Source: Citrus sinensis
Lineage: Eukaryota; Streptophyta; Magnoliopsida; Sapindales; Rutaceae
Direction of reading: 5' to 3'
Assembly (NCBI RefSeq): GCF_022201045.2
Contig: NC_068557.1
Location: forward strand, 31,907,501-31,971,500
Length of the DNA stretch: 64,000 bases
In this document: positions 51,255-61,453 of the stretch, one piece after another
Layout of the letters: each line of letters opens with the position of its first letter
Numbering within the stretch: the stretch's first letter is position 1
The notes under the pieces: model-generated
What the model saw: the letters and a program-made list of their open reading frames with translations, nothing else
Database searches by the model: none
Told to the model about the DNA's origin: nothing
Translations under genes and position numbers: made by a program

Positions 51255-53183
51255 GGTGCTTTCGACCCTCAACTCCTAGCAAAACAGGCTTCAACTTTCA
51301 CTGTAAAAACAGAGTTGTTCGCATGGCATCACTCACTTAATGGTGGATAGCCTAAGATCTAATTGTCTACATACTCTGTCCTCCATGTTTACAGCAGTTA
51401 AACAAAAACATATATTGCATTGATGCGCCAAACTTATCATTATATTACCACTGATATGCCAAGGAGAGGAATTGGATCAGCCTTAGATCCTAAGCGCTAA
51501 AATAGAAATAAGTAAAATTTCGCTTGATTAACGAATAGTATTTATAAGTGAAGCACATATTCACGCCAATCTTAGGCAGCTAAGAAAACGATAAATCAAG
51601 ATTATAAAATTATAAAGCTTTAAGATCTCCTGAAGATTATGACACGGTAAAGCACAAATCAAGAACCCATTTACAGAGGGAGAAAGAGAGGGAGTACCTG
51701 GTGAAGACTACTTGCCTTAAGAAACTTGATCCGGGATTTTATGAATTGAAGAATGATGAATTTTAAGAAGTCATGGACTTGTAATAAAGTTTTAATAAAG
51801 AACAAGCCACTGGCTGATGGTTGTCTTTAACTCTTCTTTAATAAGCTTTAATAAGGACTTGCCAACTCACTTGTTTCCGTGTTCTGAAGCAAACTTTGTT
51901 TGGCATCTCAATGAGACAATCCCATTTCTTTACTTTAATATTCAACTGTGCTCAGCCTTAGATTGGAATTGCATATGTGTTACTTTACCTAATAACATTA
52001 GCTTATAGATTAAGATTACTACAAAAGTATGGTCTTTGAAAGAGAACAAGCAGAGAAACACTGCTCTTACCCATCTCCCCGTGTCTGCCCTAACGGAACG
52101 CAACTCAAGAAAACGAAAGTAACAAAACAATGTTTCAAAATAACCCTTCATATTCGTATAATACGTTTTCTGCTAAATTGGGTTTTCGAAATCGAGTACA
52201 TTGCCCTCGAGACCCTTTGCTCCACTACACTAGTTAGAGTTGAGTTAAAGCTTAAAAGTAGTATGCAAAAGAAAAAGTGACAGAAGAGGCAAGTAATGTT
52301 TGGTATAGCTTAAGCTTAGCTATGCTGCTTTCGTTTTTATGCCCTATATTACTGTATAGCTGTCACTAACCACACTGGTGTATTTTGAAAATGTACTGTG
52401 AGTAAACAATCATTATATCATGATGCAATCAACCAAGACTCTGAGTTAACATGTAACATGAGGGAGCGAGAAAGTAAGGTGTGCGAGGACCAAATGCAGG
52501 TAGAGAGGCGTGTGGTTGTGATTCTGAGTTCTGACTCTGAATTTTCTAGAATGACGCTGTTTACTCGTTAGACAAGCAGGGCCAGTAAAGCAAATGATAT
52601 TCATTTGTTTTGGACTTCTAATGGCAAGAGTTAGTCCTTGTTTCTAAATTTCCTGCCGACTACAATTTGAATTGCAAAATTCGGATGGGAAAAGAAGCTG
52701 CATATCTGTGTTAAAGATATACTTTGATGAATTCCAAATTGGCTTTCGAAAAATGATTGAATTGCTTTATCTTACATAAAATTCTGTCCAGTAAACAGGA
52801 TATTTTCACAACTTTTTCCCCTTCAGGGCCTGGCCTGCTCAACATGCCATCATTCTCACTCATTCTCAATAATGATGTTTGATTACATGTTGTTACAAAC
52901 AGCCCTCGTTTTAATTGGTGCTGTCCGGCCTTCAACAATCAACCAGACAGAATAAAAAGAACATCAAAAAGCAATCTAAATCACTCCAGTCAAGGTCATC
53001 TAAACAAGTAAGCAAAATTGTAAGGAACAGATCGAGCCAATTAGTCAATAGGTTTAGGGTGACCCCAACAATATCTACACTGGTCTGGGCTGTATTTGCT
53101 GCAAAGCCAAAAGAAAACAATGGGACGACAGTTCAACAACAAATCTTATCTGCCTAACATTCGACATTTTTCCCTCTCTCTTC
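51255..53183. other. Spacer between small protein gene and ANKRD13-like gene
   Basis: Holds the promoter side of the small minus-strand gene (probably up to about 52300) and the 3' UTR of the ankyrin gene (just below 53184). Short open frames on both strands in 51.8-53.1 kb have no recognisable domains. No repeat or RNA gene is apparent. Confidence 0.5.
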
Positions 53184-53331
53184 CTACTTGGATTTCCTAG
53201 AAGACTTGGACCTTTTCATTTTGCTTGACTTATCATCAATACTTGACCATGTATACCCAATTGGTATCGCAAAAGGATCCGACCATTGTTGGTGCCCCAC
53301 TGATGACGATGATGAAGATGAAGAATTACGT

Positions 53332-53366
<35 letters not shown>

Positions 53367-55497
53367 GCTTGCTGATTGGCTGCTGTTTCGCCTTAGCCAG
53401 GTCGACGACATCATAGACGATGAGGAAGAGGATGATGGGAATGGTGAATAATGGGTCTCTGATTTTTGGTCGTCCTCTGATGAACCTTTAACAAAGTGTC
53501 TAGGACTTGAAAGCGGAGTGAAGAATTGCTCAGTTGATTGTAGCTCAACAAACTTTGTGAATGTCACTACAACTCTTACTGTGGGCACCACCGGAATTGC
53601 CACCTGATCCCCCATCCAATAAACAAAGCACAAACAGTCAATCAGACGGTTGCTCTTTCTTTAACACACGGATCAATTAAGTATATTATGAACACCATTC
53701 AAATTCAAACACAAGGCAAAAGGAACGGAAAATATACTACTATATGTGTCTCTAATCTATATACATTTGTCACACACAGACACACACCAAAAAAAATAAA
53801 AGAGAAAATCCCTGGTTTGAAGAAGCAGAATCACGAATAAACAAAAGAATCCTCGGATTTACTGGGTCCCCGCATCTCAAATCACTCCGCACAAAGTCAA
53901 AAAACAGGCCATCACAGCCTTCGACGTCACCATCATAAACGGCAGTGGAATAGACCCCACAGAAAAAGCTTCGGTCGGAATCGGAAAGGGTCAGGTGAGG
54001 TGAAGCATCAAAAGAACCAATAGAAAAACAAAGCAAAGCAAAACACTGCAGAGGACCCCACTTTTTTAAACAATTTAATTTTTTTTCAAAAATCCCGAAA
54101 TTACCCCTTACCTTAACCGGAAATGTCCCCGGCGGGAACTTAGTAGTTAACAATTCCCTCAATCTTCTCACTGCCTTCACTTTATTCGCCAAGATATCAA
54201 GTAAAGGAATTAACTCCTCCGTCTTTAATGGAAACTGCTCCGTTAACCAAATCGACGGGCGTAAACTCTTCACAAACTCTTTCTCTTTCGTTGGGGGAGG
54301 CGCGGCCATCACCGCCGTCGACCTTCTCGGCAATGCAGCCGAAGGAATTATATCCACGCTTTTTCTCCCGACAGTTACGAAATCCCTTTCCTCTCTCACA
54401 AAACTACTGTGTCTTCGTCTGTCGTTATTGCTGACGTTAAAGCCGAAACTTGGATTTTCAGCGACTAGAAATCCGTCATCATCTTCATCAAGTTCTAACG
54501 GCAGTACTTGTTCGCTTCCGGCGACGTCGTTTTCATGAACTTTTCGCGAGCGAAAACTGAAAACGACATTATGCAGTTCGTAAACCCTTGCTTTCCATTC
54601 ACCGACGGATTCTGTCTTCTCTTGTCTTCTCCAGTTAGTACGTCCGACCAGCTCGGCTTTGGTTACGTCCATACCCGGCCGGTAGACACTGGATTGAGCG
54701 CAGAATCCGGCAATGTCAGACTCAGACATAGGAGCTCCGGCGTTTTCGAAGGCGTCGAAGATTTTGCGGTCGTCGTGGTTAAGTACTAGCAGGGAACCGC
54801 ACGAAACGTTGTGCGTTTGGTCACCGTCGCCGAGGAAGAGAAAGCTTTGATCAGCGCGCTGGATTTTTAAGCCGTCGAAGCCAGCTAGCGACGTGTCGGC
54901 TCGGAGGTTGCCGTCGCGTTTCCATATCTTGTAAGTATCGGATGGAGCGATTTTCCCGACGAAGGGAATTACGGAGCTCTCGAAATGGAAGGAGATTTCC
55001 ATGTAGAAGTCCCGCATTCTCCGAAGAACGGAGATGACACGGGGCAGGCGACGGCGCCACTTGGCCCAAGCGGAGCGGTGGTGAAGCTTGAGCAGAATCA
55101 AAGCAATATCGGAGTTTCGGCGACAAACAGCTTCTTGGAGAGGATTCCATCCGGCGGCGTTCTGGAGTGAGACGTCAGCGCCAGCGGAGGCCAGGGATCG
55201 TGCTGCGAAGGCGTCATTTAGGCGAACAGCAAGGTGGAGAGGGGTTTCACGGAAAGGGACGTCACGACGGTCGAGAACGGAAGCGATTTGATCAGCGACA
55301 CGCTCTTGACTCAGAGAGTCGGACTCGGTGTGGATTTTAGAAGGATCGGCGGCTAGTCTAGGTAGAGTCGAGATAATTCTAGTCAAAGTAGTGTGATCAC
55401 CCAGAACGACAGCGTAGTGGACCGGGCTATGGGAATAATCCTCTGGTTTGATTGCCGGAAACGGCATCGTAGTGGATGCCGTGGAGGACCTGGCCAT
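53184..55497 (-). CDS. Ankyrin repeat protein with ANKRD13/GPCR-chaperone domain
   Basis: Two exons on the minus strand, 55497-54112 and 53603-53184, joined by a phase-0 GT-AG intron; 601 residues. Residues about 23-135 form ankyrin repeats (SPVHYAVVLGD, TPLHLAVRLNDAFAARSLASAGADVS, WNPLQEAVCRRNSDIALILL). The long middle part (about 140-480, from WAKWRRRLPRVISVLRRMRDFYMEISFHFES) is the domain shared with animal ANKRD13 proteins, some of which bind ubiquitinated membrane cargo or act as receptor chaperones. The plant function is not established. The C-terminus has a WLTEQFPLKTEELIPLLDILA...FPPGTFPVKVAIPVVPTVRVVVTFTKF motif spanning the intron, then a low-complexity tail with 11 glutamines (residues 543-553), two serine runs and a basic KMKRSKSSRKSK end. 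The family core is complete; the Q run is encoded by a CAG-type repeat. Confidence 0.93.
53331..53363 (-). repeat. CAG-type trinucleotide repeat encoding Q11
   Basis: Eleven consecutive glutamine codons (nine CAG plus two CAA at the distal end) in exon 2 of the ANKRD13-like gene. It is followed on the N-terminal side by Lys and on the C-terminal side by Arg and a Ser run. Confidence 0.95.
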
Positions 55498-57303
55498 TTT
55501 CAGCTGGTTGGCTTTCGATTTTCGAATCCAAGCGAGAGCCTAGTCCTAGTTTCCTAGATACCTATCTCATCTGTGCGGGCAGTTTATGCTTACGGGTAAA
55601 AAGCAATGGGGCTAGTTTGGTCTTTTTCACTGGGAAGGATTTTGATTTATTGGATAGTGTGAGTAAGGGGCAGAAGATACACGCAATCTGGGCACTGCTT
55701 TTGGTGATTCTTTCGGACTGCAGCTGGAACTGGGAGGGACTCCGTCGATAATTTCTCCCCCTTTTAAATTTCACTATTTCAGTATACACTGTGGCTCTCT
55801 CTTTCCTTTTCCTTCGGTTATACCATACTCTTTTTTGTTTTTTTCAGAGGTACCTTCTTCATTCGGTTACTTACTTTGTCTTTATTTTTCCTTCTTTCTT
55901 TTTTTTTTCCCCTAAGAGTAGTTGACATATTGTTGGGCCTACCTTTTAATTATGCTTAATTTCACGAGATGAGTTTTTCATGGGCTTTTTTTTACACAAT
56001 ATATTGGTATGACACTTGGCAACTCTTATCCGAAAAATATAATTAAGTTAAAAGAGGGTGTGTATTATTCATAAAAATACGTATACAAGAGAGCTTGAAA
56101 GCTTACTTAGAGTTTTTTGAGTTGTTTATAAGTTTCTTGGCGCGAGTATCAAGCCCTATTCACAGGGAGACTTGTCCAATTTCAATAAGTTTTAGAATCC
56201 TTTTAATTCTAAAAAATTATTATCTTTCTAATATTCTCTGGAGTATTCCTAAATATTTACAAGTGGATGCTAAAGATGAAATTTTATAGAATCAATCCAA
56301 GTTGTATTAACTTGGAGCTTATCTGGTTAGTTTCTTTAGCTAGAAGTTTAGGCAGCTTGTAATTGAATCGATCAATAATCATATTATTTGTAGAAGATAT
56401 AGCATAGAAATTGTTTCATATGATATTTACTATTTACACATACATTTTTAATTTATTTTAAATTTCACATATTTATATCATTATCTAAATACTCTTTTAT
56501 TTTGATTTTATAAATGTGGATATATATACATTCTTGAGAGATTTATTAAAAATTTTCAAACTTGGGGTTGGGTTTGATACGATGTTACTAAAGTTGTGAA
56601 TATATATTTTAGCCTTTATAATTAATATGAATATCATATGAGAGAAAATCCAAATATGACTCTTTTCCAATGAAGCGCATTTCTTTCAAATTAGCTTTTC
56701 ATTTTCAAAATCCTAGATGGAGTTATGCATAGATGATGAGGAGACAGACACTAAAGCAGATATAGGAATGATCTTGTCTTGTGCCCCATTTCTTCGTGGA
56801 TATTTTTCTATTTATAACGTAACTACGTTGATTTGAGTTGACCAATATTGAAATGGACAAATGAGACAATCATTCGGCGGCGAGTGGCCAATGTTACAGT
56901 AAGAAGAGAGTTCCCCTCGATGTCATGGAATTAATAATGATTGGTGGTGGGGTGGGGACATAGAAAAAAGAAAAGTGTAGTTTAGACTTGTTTTGTTGTC
57001 TGGGATCATGTTCATATTCATATTCATTAATTCATATTTCATATTATATGTGCAATAGAAATGCGGCAAAAACAGAGGATGGAGTTGGTGTCTGCGGTCT
57101 GCCTCAGCCCAGACCAACCCCCAACGGATTTCACTCCCTTCCATGCCTTTGCTTTCTCTTTCTCTTTCTCTTTCTCTTTTTTAGACTTCGTCAACAATAA
57201 TCTTAGAATCCCCAAGTGTTTGTTTGAATACACACATGAATGGTTATTTATTCTTTAAGTATGCATTAGTCGAGCTAAGTGGGTAAATCTTTATATATAG
57301 AGG

Positions 57304-57308
<5 letters not shown>

Positions 57309-57373
<65 letters not shown>
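57309..57373 (+). repeat. GA dinucleotide microsatellite, about 65 bp
   Basis: About 32 uninterrupted AG units. This would also bind BBR/BPC GAGA-binding factors in principle, but no nearby gene start supports that role. Confidence 0.95.
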
Positions 57374-57376
<3 letters not shown>

Positions 57377-58200
57377 TTTTAATCTAGAATTTTAAAGTGC
57401 GAGAACATCTGAAAAAATGCATAAATCGTGTGGTTTAAGCGTTTTAAGTTTTAAGCGTTTAAAATCCCGCAGTTTTAAAATTTTCTCAGATTTTTCCGCA
57501 CATTAAGAATCCGGACCAAAAAACTATTATATATATATACACCTTTCACTGCCGATCCGACAGATTTTTTTATCCACAAAGAAGATTTTTTGAAGTTAGC
57601 AAATTCATTTGAATTATACATTTGCACATTTGGTTTCATGGGAGAAACGAAGCTTCCTGAGAATTTTGCATTGTCCAAACTAATGGTCAAGCCTCGCTGC
57701 TAAAGAAGCTTGACCTCTTTGATTTTTTTTTTGACGCAAGAAGCAGCATTGCTAATGCCTGGCTTCTTCCGAGTTGTGATTGCGTATGAGAAGAGAGATT
57801 CTGCTGCCAAAGGGTCAGTATTTTTGTCCACGCATTTTCCTTGTGCAGTGTATGTACGTGTCAAGTCATCGTTACCCAAGTTTGAAATAAATATTATTTG
57901 ACCAGTTCAATATCATTCTTGTTTGCCTTTGCCATACCACCAAACAATTAATGACAACATAGCATATTATGTACTTCCGTTCATCTAAGGAACCCCACCT
58001 CTTATCAAAAAAACAAAAGGAACCCCACCTGATACGACACGCCACTATTCTAATTCTAAGCATGGGTCCATTTCTCATTGACTTGCAGCCCCTCATGACA
58101 ATCATAGCTAGCTCGATATTTCTAAGAAGTGCTAGCGAAACCTGAGGGAATGAATCTTCGACGCTTCTTCCTTGGAATTTGGCAGCACCCTCGGCATTAA

Positions 58201-58207
58201 TATATAG
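58201..58207 (+). promoter_or_regulatory. TATA box for the small gene at 58337
   Basis: TATATAG within an otherwise mixed sequence, about 130 bp upstream of the ATG. It predicts a transcript start near 58235 and a leader of about 100 nt. Confidence 0.55.
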
Positions 58208-58336
58208 AGGAGCCAGAAATTTATCCTCCAAGAAAAAAGCACAAATACTTGAGAGCTTGCTTAAGGACTCAAATCTTGACTACTTTTTGCCGGCTGCAGA
58301 TTGCTAATTAGCTTTATACTTACAACAACATCGTCA

Positions 58337-58546
58337 ATGGCTTTGTTGTCTAGCATCTTTGGTTGCTTTTCTGATTCAAGCAGGGTCGCAAGCGAGGGAG
58401 AGATAAAAAACACACAGAACAGATCATCAAGCATAGCCAGAGCGGATGTCGATAGCAAAAGCAAATTAAACAAGAGCAAATCGAAGAAAAGCCCTCCAAT
58501 TCCCATGACTTACTTCCCCATAGGAAGCAGACTCTCTCCTTTATGA
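58337..58546 (+). CDS. Small conserved plant protein of unknown function (SYFP/TYFP C-terminus)
   Basis: A 69-codon frame starting MALLSSIFGCFSDSSRV, with a polar and Lys/Ser-rich middle (NKSKSKK) and the conserved-looking end KSPPIPMTYFPIGSRLSPL. I recall short seed-plant proteins with a hydrophobic GCF-containing N-terminus and a P-x-x-YFPxxSxLSxL end; their function is unknown to me. No predicted signal peptide is convincing; the Cys near the N-terminus could be acylated, but that is a guess. A TATA box at 58201-58207 sits at a good distance and there is no upstream ATG in this frame. It is an isolated single-exon gene. Confidence 0.62.
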   Translation: MALLSSIFGCFSDSSRVASEGEIKNTQNRSSSIARADVDSKSKLNKSKSKKSPPIPMTYFPIGSRLSPL

Positions 58547-59469
58547 GAAAGCTAAGCATATTCTTTACCAAGTCCGTGCCATTTTCTGCAAGGACACTTG
58601 CGTCGGCAGGCTTGTTTAGCTCGTATTGATTATTACTGTTAATTCATGCCTCTCTAGGAACAATCAATTTGTATAAGAATAAGATTTGATTGTATAGCTC
58701 ATATATAAGATTTATTCTATTTTCCATTTACCACTACTGTGTTCTTTTTATATATAAAATTAGTTTTGTTGGTCTTGGACCTCTTGGTTTGTTTTAGGAA
58801 TTCAATTCAAATTGTAGCCATTTGCATGGCCCAAGAGCAAGATTTGAAGTTATACAGGTGATAATTTAAAACGGGTCTATTAATCTATTTAATACAATTC
58901 ATATTATTACAGTAAGGTATATTAGAACAACAATTTCTACAGTATTGATGACATATCTATATACTGGGATGGGTCTGGCTCTATCTATTTTTCTTTCTAA
59001 CATATTATATAATAATAATAAAATAAATCTCAAGACTAGTCAGCGACGACAAGCACAAAGTTAGATCACCCTTTAGTTTGAATTCACAACAGTTCTACCA
59101 CAAATGGACCACTAAACACCAAGCCCTTGGTGCAAATCATGCCCCTTTTTTTCTTGCTTTAGTAGAAATAAAATATTTTCTGCATTAGTACGGGTGGTGT
59201 AAATGTCTCTTTGATATTAGTGAGGCTGTGAGGGTAAAAAATTTTATTGTACTATAAGGATACGTTTGACACCCAAAATTTGATTGGACTAACTATTAGG
59301 ATTGGATTAGAATAAATTGCATTAGATTAGGTTGCATTAGATTATGTTAAATTAAATTTAAATGAAGTTAAATAATATTTAAGTTAATATTTGAATTTAA
59401 ATATCAACTATTTATATATATTTAGTACAAAATATTATGATAATAAAAAATAAAACCAATAAGAAAAAT

Positions 59470-59470
59470 T

Positions 59471-59514
<44 letters not shown>
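59470..59514 (+). repeat. Compound TA/TG microsatellite
   Basis: TA units (59470-59482) continue into about 16 TG units (59483-59514). Likely polymorphic. Confidence 0.95.
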
Positions 59515-59518
<4 letters not shown>

Positions 59519-60080
59519 GATAGTCATAATTATAATCAAGAAATATGAATTATTTAAATTATAGGTTATTTCATATGAGACATATCATATCATTAAATAA
59601 AATAAATAAACCTATTCAAATAATAAATCAGTTAATAAATTTTAAGTAAATCATGAATAACAAAAAAATAAATTACTTAATTAATAACAATAAATAAATA
59701 AATTTTAAGTTATATGTAAAAATATAGTACTAATTAAATTGTGGAAGATATCATAAATGGACAAACATTTTTCTCCCCATTATCTAATCCTAACTAAACC
59801 CAAATGAAAATTGGGATTACTAATCCCATGAATTTAGGATTAAAATTTGAATTGAGTTCATTAGCCCAATCCAAGTGAGCAAGGGAAACATAGAATTAAT
59901 ATTTTATTCCAAAAATTAGTTAAATTCTACACTTAATCTTAGCTCCCAAAAATAGCATAATAGACTTGATTTAGGGTAGTCGTAAACTTCAAATTGTAAA
60001 TACTAATAGACTTTTAATTACAACATACCTATTAGAAAATACAGTTTTTTGTTGATTTTTTTTTTCTTTTGGAGGAGATA

Positions 60081-60094
60081 GGGGGGGGGGGGGG
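60081..60094 (+). repeat. Homopolymer G14
   Basis: Fourteen consecutive G residues in AT-rich DNA, 61 bp before the MITE at 60155. Confidence 0.9.
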
Positions 60095-60154
60095 TAACCA
60101 AATGTGGTGATAGAGAATTACTAAAGAGATGAAGAAGTATCGTTAGTACATATA

Positions 60155-60265
60155 AGACCCGTTCGGGGCAGCTGTGCTGCCACTGTGCAGCTGCTCCCAA
60201 GGCCAATTTTAGGGGAATATTACCCTAGAACTGACCTCCACCGCGCAGCTGCCCCAAACGGGTCT
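60155..60265. mobile_element. MITE of 111 bp with 20-bp terminal inverted repeats
   Basis: Left end AGACCCGTTCGGGGCAGCTG and right end (reverse complement) AGACCCGTTTGGGGCAGCTG differ at one of 20 positions. Both ends are flanked by ATA. The inner part has further G/C-rich inverted pieces (GCAGCTGC). No coding sequence. The 3-bp flank fits a PIF/Harbinger-type element, although TWA would be the usual form. Confidence 0.8.
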
Positions 60266-61192
60266 ATAACTCCAATTCATTGTGCAAATCATTTATTTGT
60301 GGCATCTCTTGTACATTGTGTTCTTTATGTTCCTAATTAGTGTGATGATAAGATTTAATTGATTGTGTGTTGTAAAGATGTGTTTGTATAATGATGTTAT
60401 TGTTGAATCACTAACAGTGTACTGCCAGCTATTGTACCATTAATTTCTACAAAAAAAGGACAAATTTTTTTTCTGAATTATTTTTAATAACAATAATAAT
60501 TAATATAAGGAAGACGCCGATCCCATGATCTAATTATGGGAGGAGGTGAACCCTCAGAGTTGGGGTTGTCACCGTATCTGTTTGGCAACGTCCGAAGAAG
60601 ATTAATAAATACAGAGAGTTGAAAGAAAAAGGGGGATTTTTCCATGGAGCGTGATACGATTAAATGTCACCCAACAGCTTCTTAAATTTATATCTATCCA
60701 CCACACCACCACCAATACGAACGCAACGCAACATGAGACTTTCCCAGGAGGATAAATAGACAGCTGATAGATAGAGTGTAAAGTTCAATCATGATCAACT
60801 CACACTTGGTTTCATAGGGTTTGTTCCCTTTCAAATCATCATCATCATCATCAATGTAAAGCCTAAATGTTAGTTGTTCGACTTGGGAAATAATTTCTCC
60901 CCAAGCTTAATAACGATGGAAGGACAGATGTTGTGCCACTAATTGACAGCTTAACAGTTTTAGTTGCTGGAGTTATTCTTAAACCCTTTCAATAATTTAT
61001 TGCCACGAATACTTGGGGAGAAGATGAAATAAATTTTTATTATGAAGACTCTAATCAAGTATTTTGGGTGTTAGTCACTATTAATTATACAGCTAGTTTT
61101 GGAAGTGAAATTACTTTTAAATTACGAAAAGGCCTCTCCATCCTTTTTATATTCTAATATTGATAAAATTTAAGGTTTTCTTCTCTATACTT
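60266..61192. other. Intergenic, nothing recognised
   Basis: Mixed AT-rich DNA with a short ATC run near 60835-60854. No coding frame, RNA gene or transposon end could be supported. Confidence 0.5.
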
Positions 61193-61453
61193 AATAAAGG
61201 TCTAACATTTAAATGTCCTTCCTTGGAGCTCTAGCGCTTGGGTGAAGGCAGTCTTTCTCCTAAGCTGGGAGTTTGACGTCCCTCGAATATTTGAGAGGGT
61301 TATAAATCTGAGCGGTGCCATATCAGTATTAATGTCAACAGGTCTCAGTAGATATATATATGATTGTACATATCAGTTATACTCTCATGTAATATGAGTT
61401 GTAATTTGAGCAATAGTCTCATGTCATAAAAAAAAAACAAATAAAGGTCTAAC
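61193..61453 (+). mobile_element. SINE-like retroposon with poly(A) tail and 14-bp target duplications
   Basis: The direct repeats AATAAAGGTCTAAC at 61193-61206 and 61440-61453 are identical. The 233-bp body between them ends in an A10 tail (about 61428-61437). Near its 5' end, box A-like TAGCGCTTGGGTGAAGGC (about 61232) and box B-like GGGAGTTTGACGTCCC (about 61269) have pol III promoter spacing. A tail plus long direct duplications is the mark of LINE-machinery retroposition, and the size fits a plant SINE. Confidence 0.85.

Larger units (their letters stand above)
55498..58336. other. Spacer and promoter of small protein gene
   Basis: Begins with the promoter of the ankyrin gene (minus strand). 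The middle is AT-rich. A GA microsatellite lies at 57309-57373 and a TA tract near 57527-57538. Near the end, TATATAG at 58201-58207 is a good TATA box for the gene at 58337. Several short frames on both strands (57.5-58.2 kb) show no recognisable domain. Confidence 0.5.
58547..60154. other. AT-rich spacer with GGATTAG-type repeats and a TA/TG microsatellite
   Basis: No gene recognised. Between 59255 and 59890 the left side has repeated GGATTAG/GATTGGATTAG motifs and the right side their reverse complement (CTAATCC, GGGATTACTAATCCC), which suggests a decayed inverted-repeat transposon. A TA/TG microsatellite interrupts it at 59470-59514. A G14 run lies at 60081-60094. Confidence 0.5.

Noticed and set aside
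57872-58231. 119-codon minus-strand frame near the small gene at 58337
   Set aside because: No family resemblance; it overlaps the TATA box and leader region of the plus-strand gene.
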